NCBI GenBank assembly: GCA_028527945.1
Contig: JAQQAK010000413.1
Span: 1 to 14,948 of the forward strand
Length of the DNA: 14,948 nucleotides
DNA from: Spirochaetaceae bacterium
GTDB lineage: Bacteria; Spirochaetota; Spirochaetia; UBA9216
Direction: 5' to 3'
Shown: positions 1 through 7,331 of the stretch, in pieces
Layout of the letters: each line of letters opens with the position of its first letter
Position numbering within the stretch: position 1 is the stretch's first letter
Translations under genes and position numbers: made by a program
Notes under the pieces: generated by a model
Databases searched by the model: none
Seen by the model: the letters and a program-made list of their open reading frames with translations, nothing else
Told to the model about the DNA's origin: nothing

Positions 1-180
1 GTAAATTCCTATAGAATACAGGCATTCCGGATTGCTATAGAACAAAACCTGTATCCTCAGTTTACGATCATTGCCGTAGCCTTTGAATGTGGGTTCCGAT
101 CATCTTCTACCTTCTATGCCCTATTTAGGAGGCAGACAGGTATGACTCCCAGGCAGTTTGTAGATAATATTTCTCAATAA
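1..180 (+). CDS. AraC-family transcriptional regulator, C-terminal fragment
   Basis: Reading frame 1 is open from the first base of the window to a TAA at 178-180 and encodes 59 residues, so the gene begins outside the window. The visible part is the second half of an AraC/XylS DNA-binding domain. It has a helix ending FRIAIEQ, then the second helix-turn-helix with the family pattern I..VA..CGF.S.STFY..FRR.TGMTP.QF. This matches the conserved C-terminal signature of the family (GF.s.s.F.r.FKk..G.TP..yR). The sensing domain is not visible, so the ligand cannot be told. The gene is followed by a candidate terminator at 202-240. It may or may not control the 466-1462 pair downstream; AraC proteins usually bind direct repeats rather than the perfect palindrome seen there. 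Confidence 0.88.
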   Translation, partial: VNSYRIQAFRIAIEQNLYPQFTIIAVAFECGFRSSSTFYALFRRQTGMTPRQFVDNISQ

Positions 181-201
181 TTATATTGATGAGACTCTTT
201 C

Positions 202-240
202 AAAACCCAACCGAGGTCTTCCGTGGCTTGGCGCGGTTTT
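202..240 (+). terminator. Candidate terminator of the AraC-family gene
   Basis: An imperfect hairpin starts 21 bases after the AraC stop codon. AAAAC (202-206) pairs with GTTTT (236-240). Inside it, CCAA pairs with TTGG, and CC with GG, with small bulges. The 3' side ends in four T. The stem is interrupted and the T-run is short, so this is only a plausible intrinsic terminator. The remainder of 181-349 holds a second short GC-rich hairpin (CGGC-GAT-GCCG at 255-265) and no convincing gene. Confidence 0.4.
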
Positions 241-349
241 AGAGTGTAAGCGGACGGCGATGCCGCCGGAAGCTGGAACATCTCTGCAAAAACTGTGACA
301 CTATACCGCGACAACTGCATTTTTTTATTCGAAATATTTAACAAGAGCA

Positions 350-379
350 TTGCAATTGCTAATATTCTTGTGCTAAAAT
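350..379 (+). promoter_or_regulatory. Promoter of the 466-1462 operon
   Basis: TTGCAA (350-355) lies 18 bases before TAAAAT (374-379), which matches the -10 consensus at five of six positions and is preceded by TGC, an extended -10 element. The predicted transcription start is near 386, at the left edge of the 387-410 palindrome. Read by eye only. Confidence 0.5.
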
Positions 380-386
380 ACATTCA

Positions 387-410
387 TGAATACATTCATG
401 AATGTATTCA
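387..410. promoter_or_regulatory. 24-bp perfect palindrome, probable operator
   Basis: TGAATACATTCA (387-398) is followed directly by its exact reverse complement TGAATGTATTCA (399-410). A third copy of the half-site core, ATACATTCA, precedes it at 378-386, so three half-sites run in tandem from the -10 element past the predicted start of transcription. A repressor bound here would block RNA polymerase. The size and symmetry suit a dimeric helix-turn-helix repressor of the TetR type, but no such gene is adjacent, so the binding protein is unknown. Confidence 0.55.
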
Positions 411-465
411 CCTTTAGAATAGTGAAGATGCTATTTGCAAATAAGAAAAGCAGAGGTATACAATT

Positions 466-876
466 ATGAATAAATGTATTAAAGCATCAGCTGTTATTCT
501 GCTGCTTTATGGTTTAATAGAAATCTGGGATACTATTTCCGCGCTACTAATGACTTTAGGAATAATATCTAATCCTTATCCAGAGATGTATTTTGAACCT
601 GTTAATACTCTTATAACGCAAAAGCCGGAATATCTTCTGGTGCTCTTTGCATGTATAACATTACTAAGAATTTCTTCAGGTGTCCTAATTCTAATGAATA
701 GAAAAGCTGGACTTTATGTTGCGTTTGGTATTACAACAATTACATTTGCATATGTTCCGTTTTTCCTTCCGCTGGGAGTGTTTGATTTTCTTATCGGAAG
801 CGTTTTAACAATATTACTTGCAACTGGACTTAACAAAAAAGAGACAATTTATAAGAAAGAAGGAAAAAATGATTAA
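466..876 (+). CDS. Small four-helix membrane protein of unknown function
   Basis: Encodes 136 residues from an ATG with a modest AGAGG ribosome binding site at 452-456. I do not recognise the family. Hydrophobic stretches at about residues 6-32, 56-76, 80-99 and 100-121 suggest four membrane helices with short loops and a lysine-rich C-terminal tail (KKE..YKKEGK). There are no obvious catalytic residues. The last eight bases overlap the start of the downstream methyltransferase, so the two are translated from one message and probably act together in the membrane. Base composition is clearly more AT-rich than in the 1609-7125 block, which could mean separate ancestry. Expression is probably under the promoter at 350-379 and the palindromic operator at 387-410. 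Confidence 0.75.
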   Translation: MNKCIKASAVILLLYGLIEIWDTISALLMTLGIISNPYPEMYFEPVNTLITQKPEYLLVLFACITLLRISSGVLILMNRKAGLYVAFGITTITFAYVPFFLPLGVFDFLIGSVLTILLATGLNKKETIYKKEGKND

Positions 877-1462
877 CTATATTAACGTAATAATAATGAT
901 TGCTTCGATGCTTTGGTATACAATTTTTTATATTATTAGTGTTGGACCTGCAAGAATGGAGAAAAAGAAGGGAGATAAATCATATAAGATTTGCTCAAGA
1001 ATTAGAAAAATATCTTTTGTTGGAATGTGTGTTTTTTTATTAGCGGAAATAATATATCTTTTTTATCCTTTGAATATTGGACTCAGTACGAGATTGTTTT
1101 CTGGAATATCGGGGTGGATAATCAGCATTGCAATAGGACTTGTCATAAGCATTGCGGCAACCATACTTATGAGAGCTGCTGTAGCGGTAGCAAATGATTC
1201 AATAACAACAAGGAAAGAAAATGGTATGTATGGGGGGATTTATCAAAAAATTAGACACCCCCAAGCGATAGGTGACGTTTCATATTGGATTGCATTGGCT
1301 TTCTTTTTTAATTCTCCATTTTTAATACTTATAAACTTATTATGGATACCGCTTAATTACATTATCGCTAAATATGAGGAAAAAGATCTCAAGCTTCGCT
1401 TTGGACAAAATTATGTTGACTACATGAAAACAACTGGTATGTTTATACCGAAAAGAAAATGA
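869..1462 (+). CDS. Isoprenylcysteine carboxyl methyltransferase (ICMT/PEMT)-like membrane protein
   Basis: The chosen start at 869 gives 197 residues and has an AAGAAGGA ribosome binding site at 856-863. An upstream in-frame ATG at 818 would lie inside the preceding gene and has no such site. The C-terminal half carries the pattern of the ICMT/PEMT membrane methyltransferases: GMYGGIYQKIRHPQAIGD (the R-HP-G block that binds S-adenosylmethionine), a hydrophobic helix, then YEEKDL..RFGQ.Y.DYM. Four to five membrane helices are visible (about residues 4-22, 45-70, 75-100, 140-170). Family members methylate lipids, prenylated cysteines or other membrane-borne acceptors; the substrate here cannot be inferred. 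The overlap with the preceding gene indicates coupled translation. No clear terminator follows on the plus strand. Confidence 0.8.
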   Translation: MINYINVIIMIASMLWYTIFYIISVGPARMEKKKGDKSYKICSRIRKISFVGMCVFLLAEIIYLFYPLNIGLSTRLFSGISGWIISIAIGLVISIAATILMRAAVAVANDSITTRKENGMYGGIYQKIRHPQAIGDVSYWIALAFFFNSPFLILINLLWIPLNYIIAKYEEKDLKLRFGQNYVDYMKTTGMFIPKRK

Positions 1463-1546
1463 TATACAGAGGCTCATACAACATTAATAGAATATAATGA
1501 AGCTTTAACCTAAACGGCCCTTCCTCTTTCTGTACACCCCTTTCAT

Positions 1547-1585
1547 AAAAAACTCCCCCTGAGTCAGATTCATCTTCAGGGGGAG
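1547..1585 (-). terminator. Intrinsic terminator of the acyltransferase operon
   Basis: Read on the minus strand, CTCCCCCTGA (1585-1576 against 1562-1553) forms a perfect 10-bp stem with a 13-base loop, followed at once by six T (1552-1547). It lies 23 bases after the acyltransferase stop codon and is a strong Rho-independent terminator. Confidence 0.9.
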
Positions 1586-1608
1586 AAATAGCCGCAAGAG
1601 GGAGGGGC

Positions 1609-3615
1609 TCAGGGCATCCAGATTTCGATTATTTTGTCCTTGAATGAGGGGGCAAGAAGGCGGTTGCCGTTGGCGCTTAGATGATCGCCGTCATAAAAAA
1701 TGGGAAGGCCGTTATCATCGTAGGCAGAAAACTCCTCATCCGTGCAAAGCACATAGAAAGGGTCCCAAACCTGAAGGGCCGGATGCCTTTGCTTCAATGC
1801 GTCAAGAGAGTCCATCACAGGCTGCCGCAATTTAAGGAGCAGCTCCCTGCTCACACTTGTTCCCGGGGCTGCTATAGGATTATTCCTGTTAAACCAGTCT
1901 GAGCAGCGGTAAAGAGGAACCCTTATTACCGGCTTTGGGGCATCTATTAAAACCGTAAGCCCCAGAGCCTCAAGCTCTGTAATAATTTCATCCGCCTCTT
2001 CAAGGGCCTGGCGGCGGTTCTCTTTTGATTCATCGCTGAAATAATCTTCTATTATTGGATCAAGCTCCAGTACCTCAAACAAGTCACTTAATTCCGGCAT
2101 GCGCAGGGAGGCAAGAAATACAATATCTCCGGGTTGTGCAAGATCCTTTATTTCAGAAAGGGCGTTCTCATAATGGTTCCAGCTGCCATCCATCTTGTTC
2201 ATGGGTTTTAGAAGATTAGCGACAGCACATCCCCCGGCTTCATATTCGTGTACCTCAAAACCAAGCTGACCGGATACAATATTTAGCATGGTTCGATAAG
2301 CCGCGGTGTGAGAATCTCCAAGGGCAAACACCGCGTGTCCCTCAATCTCTGGTGCCGGGATAACGGGCGGATCCGGACGATCGCATTTAAACCTCCACGA
2401 ACGCCATATGTAGCTGTCTTTAGTAACACTCAGGCTGAGGGTCTCTCTTGAGCGGACAATGCCCTGGGCGGAAAGAAAAAAAACAGCCAATAAAATGGCA
2501 CCGAATATAAGAATTTTCCAGTTTGGCTGCTTAAGAATAAAAGCCCCCTTTCTTACAGGGCTTTCTACAAACGTGTAAGAAACAAGAGCCAGAGCGAATG
2601 AAGCAGCCAGATACAGACAAACAAGCGGAATTGTATTAAGCCCTATGGTCCACCTTAAAAGCACGGCAACAGGCCAGTGCCATAGATATAGCGAATAGGA
2701 AATCTTTCCAAGAAAAACCATAGGAGGAGAACTCAGAATTCCGCAAAGATGCCTGGAACCGGGCTGTTTCGCGCAGACTCCATTAATAACAAGAAGGCTT
2801 CCCAATACGGGAAGAACCGCCCAGGCAAAGGGAAAGTCCCATTCATCAGCAGAAAAAAGGGTGAAGGCTATCATCAAAAGTCCTGCCGGCATCAGAACCC
2901 CTGAGAGCCTTACAGATTTAAAGATTGCCCCCCTTACAGAATGGAGCTGAGACAGCAATGCTCCGGCAGCAAGTTCCCAGAAGCGGGAAGGCAGAAGATA
3001 AAAGGCCCTGTCATGAAAGGCCGGGGTTTCCCAGGCAGAAAAGCATAATGAGGCCAGAGCAAGGATGGGCAGAACAATACGGGAAATAAAGCCCGCGGCG
3101 CTTTTCTTTTTTCCATGCCTGAGCCATATAAAATATATCAGAGGAAAAATCAGGTAGAACTGCTCCTCCACGGCCAAAGACCATGTGTGAAGAAAGGGAT
3201 TCAGTTCCCCTACAACAGAGAAATAGCGGTTATGATCCAGAGCAAGAGTAAAATTGCTGTAGCCTAAAAAGGCAGACAGCCCTGTCTTTGTTATAGATTC
3301 ATCAAGCCAGCATGGAGGAATAAAAAGAATCGTAGCGGTTATTGCAGCAAGTAGACAGACAGCAAGAGCGGGAAGAATCCTTTTTATCCGTCTCGCGTAA
3401 AACCTGCCGATGTAAGCGGCAAAACCATATTCGGCCCCCTTATAAAGAGAACGGCTTATCACGTAGCCGGAGATAACAAAAAACACATCAACACCAATAA
3501 ATCCCCCCTTAAAAGGGGGGAAGAGGTTTAAGTGATAAATAACAACAGCCAGAACTGCTATTGCCCTGAGTCCGTCAATCTCTGGTATATAGTCTTGAGA
3601 AAGCGTCTTTTTCAT
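1609..3615 (-). CDS. OafA/YrhL-type membrane O-acyltransferase with C-terminal SGNH domain
   Basis: Encodes 668 residues. Residues about 9-390 form an acyltransferase-3 membrane domain of about ten helices. The N-terminal block EIDGLRAIAVLAVVIYH ends in the expected catalytic His28, and GGFIGVDVFFVISGY, FLHTWSLAVEEQFY (around His143) and FLGKISYSLYLWHWP (301-315) are all present. After the last helix (about 367-385) the C-terminal part is an exported SGNH/GDSL-type domain with GDSH at 433-436 and the partner D-x-x-H at 642-645. Proteins of this build move acetyl or similar groups across the membrane onto cell-surface sugars such as O-antigen, capsule or peptidoglycan; the exact acceptor cannot be told. 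The start lies one base after the stop of the glycosidase-like gene, so translation is probably coupled. A strong terminator follows at 1547-1585. Confidence 0.93.
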   Translation of the reverse strand: MKKTLSQDYIPEIDGLRAIAVLAVVIYHLNLFPPFKGGFIGVDVFFVISGYVISRSLYKGAEYGFAAYIGRFYARRIKRILPALAVCLLAAITATILFIPPCWLDESITKTGLSAFLGYSNFTLALDHNRYFSVVGELNPFLHTWSLAVEEQFYLIFPLIYFIWLRHGKKKSAAGFISRIVLPILALASLCFSAWETPAFHDRAFYLLPSRFWELAAGALLSQLHSVRGAIFKSVRLSGVLMPAGLLMIAFTLFSADEWDFPFAWAVLPVLGSLLVINGVCAKQPGSRHLCGILSSPPMVFLGKISYSLYLWHWPVAVLLRWTIGLNTIPLVCLYLAASFALALVSYTFVESPVRKGAFILKQPNWKILIFGAILLAVFFLSAQGIVRSRETLSLSVTKDSYIWRSWRFKCDRPDPPVIPAPEIEGHAVFALGDSHTAAYRTMLNIVSGQLGFEVHEYEAGGCAVANLLKPMNKMDGSWNHYENALSEIKDLAQPGDIVFLASLRMPELSDLFEVLELDPIIEDYFSDESKENRRQALEEADEIITELEALGLTVLIDAPKPVIRVPLYRCSDWFNRNNPIAAPGTSVSRELLLKLRQPVMDSLDALKQRHPALQVWDPFYVLCTDEEFSAYDDNGLPIFYDGDHLSANGNRLLAPSFKDKIIEIWMP

Positions 3616-3616
3616 A

Positions 3617-4768
3617 TTACGCCCTGTTCTCTTTTAAGGGTTTTGACGAAAAACATGGAATCACATCTTCTTCAAAATATGGCTCCTGATTAGACCAGAA
3701 CATATAGTTTACCCTGAGAAAACCTTTCGCGAAGGCGTGCAATAGGGGAACCATATTCTTTCGTCCGGAAAGCCCAGTATCCGTATACTCGTCATAATCA
3801 TTATCAGATCCGGTCATACCAATATAGTTTCCATCCTGAATTGCTATGCCAAGAGGAACCGTATACTCACTTTCATGCATCATGGCTATGGTATGGTTTT
3901 GCGCGCCCTTTCTTGTAACCATTAAATCAGGACCGCCGAGCCCTACGCCAATCTCTTCTCCGTACTTATATATAGAAGAAAGATAACCAAAGTCGTCCCA
4001 GGGAAGCCACTCTCCCGGCATGAAATTGGCGTATTGCATTGTTACAGACTCAGGAAAGGCCTTTTTCATTGCCAGCATATTGGTCTTTAATGCTTCAACA
4101 TAAATTTCCGGAGTAAAGGATGGATCATACTCTTCAGAAACACCAATTGATGATTCCTGAAGGTTTATTCCCTCAATCTTACCGTCAAATTCCTTTCCAA
4201 GGGCATTGAGTAAAAGCGCGAAACGTTTCTGAACCTCCGGGTTCCATCGCTTGGCGACCCAGCCCTCGGGCTCTCCGTCATCATCATACTGATACATTGC
4301 CCCGCCGTCATAATCTTCTGACAACAGGTAATTCGGAACAGCATTTCTCTTTTTGTTGAAGGTTGTGTCCTGAAGCTGGATAAACAGCTTTTTCCCGTGC
4401 TTTTTTAGATAATTATAATCCTCTGTAATCTCGCTGAAGTCATACTGATCTTTCTGAGGTTCAAGCTGTTTCCATGAATACATGATCTGGGCGCCATCAA
4501 ACCTTGGAATATCCAGAAATGGATGATTCTGAAGGGCCTCCCTGTCCCTTGATAGATAGACAAAGTGTTTAATATTGTCTTTTTCAAGGGGGCTTTCAGC
4601 ATCCAGATACTGCTTATAGGCATTAGCATAGCGCTCGGCGGGATTATCCCAGTCTGCCTCTTCTGCTTCAGCGGATTGTTTTTGTTCTTCTGCCTGTCCC
4701 TGAGCAAAGGCAGAAAGCCCTGGAATTATCAGTAAAACCAAAGCTGTAATGAAGTATCTCTTCTTCAT
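3617..4768 (-). CDS. Exported TIM-barrel glycoside hydrolase-like protein
   Basis: Encodes 383 residues with an AGGAGA ribosome binding site (4778-4783). A signal peptide covers about residues 1-22 (KKR, a hydrophobic core, cleavage near SAFA-Q), followed by a charged Gln/Glu-rich linker at 23-45. The remainder resembles a glycosidase TIM barrel: a strand with MYSWKQLEPQKDQYDFSEI (96-114), the arrangement of clan GH-A enzymes where W.xLEP.xG.YdF follows strand 2. Then come KKLFIQLQD (126-134), EGINLQES (199-206, with Glu205 a candidate acid/base), PLGIAIQDGNY (305-315) and a final strand VNYMFWSNQEPYF (353-365). No lipobox cysteine is present, so it is probably secreted or periplasmic. I could not assign a numbered GH family, and the catalytic pair is unproven. 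It is the first gene of an operon with the O-acyltransferase, which suggests joint processing of one envelope polysaccharide. Confidence 0.75.
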   Translation of the reverse strand: MKKRYFITALVLLIIPGLSAFAQGQAEEQKQSAEAEEADWDNPAERYANAYKQYLDAESPLEKDNIKHFVYLSRDREALQNHPFLDIPRFDGAQIMYSWKQLEPQKDQYDFSEITEDYNYLKKHGKKLFIQLQDTTFNKKRNAVPNYLLSEDYDGGAMYQYDDDGEPEGWVAKRWNPEVQKRFALLLNALGKEFDGKIEGINLQESSIGVSEEYDPSFTPEIYVEALKTNMLAMKKAFPESVTMQYANFMPGEWLPWDDFGYLSSIYKYGEEIGVGLGGPDLMVTRKGAQNHTIAMMHESEYTVPLGIAIQDGNYIGMTGSDNDYDEYTDTGLSGRKNMVPLLHAFAKGFLRVNYMFWSNQEPYFEEDVIPCFSSKPLKENRA

Positions 4769-4827
4769 AATAAATAGTCTCCTGTAAAATTGGATTTTGA
4801 CTATTGATACCCCGGAAAGATGCCTTT

Positions 4828-4859
4828 ATTATCACGCAAATGTATCATAAATGTAACAA
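4828..4859 (-). promoter_or_regulatory. Promoter of the 4768-1609 operon with OmpR-type direct repeat
   Basis: On the minus strand GATAAT (4833-4828) matches five of six -10 positions, giving a start near 4821. No good -35 element lies 17 bases upstream. Instead two copies of AAATGTA on the plus strand (4838-4844 and 4849-4855) are spaced exactly 11 bp apart, about one helical turn. Extending to the 11-bp units at 4838-4848 and 4849-4859, eight of 11 bases match. OmpR-family regulators bind such tandem repeats and often replace a weak -35 element. The adjacent response regulator is the natural candidate. Confidence 0.5.
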
Positions 4860-4918
4860 TTGCCGGTATAACCTTAAAATATCTTCGAGCCCATGTTTTT
4901 TTGTGCTATCTTTTAGAC

Positions 4919-5617
4919 ATGTTTTATGTTGCCGTTGTAGATGATGAAAAAGAACTTCTTTATTCACTAAAAATTATTCTTGAGGCAGAGGGATGGGAAA
5001 TCTCGGTTTTTACAGACTCCGTTAGCGCCCTTGCCTCATTCAAGGAAAGGCTTCCGGATGTAATTATTATGGATATAATGATGCCGGGAGAAGACGGTCT
5101 ATGGCTGTGCGGAAGGGTTAGGGAAATAGCAAAAACGGTTCCCATAATATTCCTCTCCGCAAAGGTCGAAGAAATTGACAAGGTTGTAGGCCTTGAATCC
5201 GGGGCCGATGACTACCTTGGAAAGCCATTTTCAGCCAGGGAGCTGATTGCAAGAATAAGGGTACAGAAGAGACGCCTTGAGGCATTAAACGGGAATCAAT
5301 CTGAAAGCAGGCCGGAGCTGGTATTGGATGGCTTTACACTTGAGCGGGGAACCATGAGTCTGTCTTTTAGAGCAAAAAATACCCCTTTGACGGTTTCAGA
5401 ATACAGAATTCTCAAACTTGTAATGAACCGCAATAAAACAATATGCACAAGAGAAGAGCTCTTGAACGCTGTGTATCAGGAAGATACCTATGTATGCGAC
5501 AGGGTAATAGACAATCATATAAAAAGAATCCGCGACAAGATACAAAAACTCGTTGGACAGGATATAAATATTATCGAAACGGTCTATGGTGTCGGATACC
5601 GATGGAGCAGCCTGTGA
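4919..5617 (+). CDS. OmpR/PhoB-family response regulator
   Basis: Encodes 232 residues. The receiver domain (about 1-118) has the acidic pair Asp8-Asp9, the phosphoacceptor Asp52 in IIMDIMMPG, Ser80 in IIFLSAK and Lys102 in LGKPF, the full active-site set. The C-terminal winged helix (about 130-232) has LTVSEYRILKLVMNR, the recognition region VCDRVIDNHIKRIRDKI and the closing hairpin ETVYGVGYRW. The start at 4919 was chosen because the receiver fold begins right there (MFYVAVVDDE); an in-frame ATG at 4820 would add 33 unrelated residues and overlap the divergent promoter. No Shine-Dalgarno sequence precedes 4919, while a -10-like TATCTT (4907-4912) ends six bases before it, so the message may be leaderless. 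The gene overlaps the histidine kinase downstream and is divergent from the glycosidase/acyltransferase operon it probably controls. Confidence 0.92.
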   Translation: MFYVAVVDDEKELLYSLKIILEAEGWEISVFTDSVSALASFKERLPDVIIMDIMMPGEDGLWLCGRVREIAKTVPIIFLSAKVEEIDKVVGLESGADDYLGKPFSARELIARIRVQKRRLEALNGNQSESRPELVLDGFTLERGTMSLSFRAKNTPLTVSEYRILKLVMNRNKTICTREELLNAVYQEDTYVCDRVIDNHIKRIRDKIQKLVGQDINIIETVYGVGYRWSSL

Positions 5618-7125
5618 AAGGAAAGAGCCCCCGCGCGCCGGGAAAGACGGCCGGAATAATCCTTATATTTATGACAATTCTCTTATTTTTTCCATTGGTG
5701 TTCTACTTCAGATTATCAACCCAGGCCGCGGATATTATAGGCCACAGCCAAATGGAAGCTGGATATTTCTGCAGCTCACTTAGGTTTTACCTTGAAAGCC
5801 TTCCTCCGGACGCGGAAATAGTTGCCAAAAAAATGGAAAATATTCCGCTCATACCCAATGTTATAGTCAGGGTTTATGATTCAGAAAATAATCTTGTTAT
5901 AGAACGACGCAGCGATAAACTGGAAGACAATCCTGTAAGGATAAACCTGTATAGAAAAATAAAGGGCATTCTTGATCCACTGAGGGGGCTGTTCCGCGAA
6001 GCAAAGGAAAAGGATCCGGAAGAGGTAAAAGAAAGTCTTATAGAGAAGGCATTAAACGGAAAGAGAGGAATAGATTACGTCTATAAATCCGGAGAAATAG
6101 GCGACAGGGTTCTCTATTATGCCTATCCCCTTTACCTATATAAATGGAATGGACATGATAAAAAGGTTGTTGGAATACTCCTTCTTGAGCACTGGGACGA
6201 ATCTTTAAAAACCATACTTCAGAAACAGCGGAATCAGTTTGCTCTTATGTGCCTGATATTTATGGGAATGCTTATAGTCTACAGCCTCTACATCCTGTTT
6301 ACGCTGGTCCGTCCACTGAGACAGCTTCTTGATAAATCTCTGGCCGTTATTCGCCGCACAGAATACCTGCTGCCGGAGCAGTCTACCTCCGCGAAAAATA
6401 ATGAGATAGGAGAAATAACTCGAAGCCTGGATGAAATAACAGGAATGCTTGATGCCGGAGACAGGGAGATAGAGCAGTACCGAAGCGAGTTGAGGCATGT
6501 TATCCGTAACCCTTTGTCTGTAATCCGGGTGTCACTTGACGGGCTTATGATGGACAAAAACACAGAGAAAGATCTGAGATTTTCTGATATCATTCAGAGA
6601 AACCTGTCAAGAATTGACAGCTATATCAGCAGCTACAGCGGAATACCAGACTGTGGAGTTCCGGCACACGCGGCAGAAGAAGTCGATATAGCGGACATTC
6701 TGGAGGATCTATTAAAAAACTATTCCCATCTGGCAGATAGAGAACTTGTTAGCTTTGAAATAAAAATCTCCGATGCTCCTCTCATATGGAAGGGGTACTC
6801 TTCACACCTCTGCTACGCAGTTGAACAGATAATAAATAACGCCATAGATTTTTCTCCGGAAAACGGTATTATCCTCCTTGAAGCCAAAAGAGAAAAAGAC
6901 AGCATCGCCATAATAATTACAGATCAGGGACCGGGGCTTCCAGAAGGAAAGGAAGATGAAATATTCAAACGCTATGTATCATACAGAAAAATAGCGGATC
7001 AAAAGCATACTGGAACGGGGCTGTTTTTATCCATGAGTGTATTAAAAAAAATAGGCAGCAATATCTCCGCAGGCAACGCTAATCCACGCGGCGCTGTTTT
7101 TAAAATCACCCTGCCTGTGGGGTGA
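5614..7125 (+). CDS. Membrane-bound sensor histidine kinase
   Basis: I place the start at GTG 5614, which overlaps the regulator's stop (GTGA) and has GGAG at 5604-5607 six bases upstream; ATG 5602 is an in-frame alternative adding four residues. From 5614 the protein has 503 residues: a first membrane helix (13-33), an extracytoplasmic sensor region of about 175 residues, a second helix (209-231) and a HAMP-like linker (about 232-285). The dimerisation helix follows with phosphoacceptor His295 in LRHVIRNPLSVIRV. The ATPase domain has INNAIDF (Asn408/409), DQGPGLP (from Asp437) and HTGTGLFLS (Gly467-Gly469). The residue after the His is Val rather than the usual Glu or Asp. It is the partner of the response regulator; the signal is unknown but is probably at the cell envelope. 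Confidence 0.92.
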   Translation: MKGKSPRAPGKTAGIILIFMTILLFFPLVFYFRLSTQAADIIGHSQMEAGYFCSSLRFYLESLPPDAEIVAKKMENIPLIPNVIVRVYDSENNLVIERRSDKLEDNPVRINLYRKIKGILDPLRGLFREAKEKDPEEVKESLIEKALNGKRGIDYVYKSGEIGDRVLYYAYPLYLYKWNGHDKKVVGILLLEHWDESLKTILQKQRNQFALMCLIFMGMLIVYSLYILFTLVRPLRQLLDKSLAVIRRTEYLLPEQSTSAKNNEIGEITRSLDEITGMLDAGDREIEQYRSELRHVIRNPLSVIRVSLDGLMMDKNTEKDLRFSDIIQRNLSRIDSYISSYSGIPDCGVPAHAAEEVDIADILEDLLKNYSHLADRELVSFEIKISDAPLIWKGYSSHLCYAVEQIINNAIDFSPENGIILLEAKREKDSIAIIITDQGPGLPEGKEDEIFKRYVSYRKIADQKHTGTGLFLSMSVLKKIGSNISAGNANPRGAVFKITLPVG

Positions 7126-7158
7126 CAGGCATATGCTTATATAAAAAAACTTATTTAG

Positions 7159-7195
7159 CCCCGTATGAAAAACTCAGCACGGGGGAAGTATTTTT
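7159..7195 (+). terminator. Probable terminator of the two-component operon
   Basis: CCCCGT (7159-7164) pairs with ACGGGG (7179-7184) over a 14-base loop, and five T follow at 7191-7195 after a six-base gap. It lies 33 bases beyond the kinase stop codon. The gap before the T-run makes it weaker than a textbook terminator. Confidence 0.5.
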
Positions 7196-7331
7196 ATTAG
7201 CCAGGATGGTTTAATCCCCCACCAAAGAAGTCTTTGAACTTGCTGCATAATCCTATTAAGGATGAAAGATTTTGCAAGGATGGATAGAAAGCGACAACCG
7301 TCGCCCCCCCAGTTTGATGCAAAGCCTGCAT

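Noticed and set aside
174..383. A 69-codon minus-strand reading frame upstream of the 466 gene
   Set aside because: It overlaps the AraC stop, the candidate terminator and the promoter of the 466 gene, has no ribosome binding site and no recognisable protein pattern.
818..868. An earlier ATG for the methyltransferase at 818
   Set aside because: It lies inside the preceding gene without a ribosome binding site, whereas ATG 869 has AAGAAGGA at the right distance.
1644..1902. Two small plus-strand frames within the acyltransferase gene
   Set aside because: They are antisense to the SGNH domain coding sequence and arise from its codon bias.
4820..4918. An earlier ATG for the response regulator at 4820
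   Set aside because: The receiver fold starts at 4919; the extension would be translated across the divergent promoter and its direct repeat.
5443..5613. An N-terminal extension of the histidine kinase within the regulator gene
   Set aside because: It is an out-of-frame shadow of the regulator's DNA-binding domain; GTG 5614 (or ATG 5602) fits the overlap and ribosome binding site.
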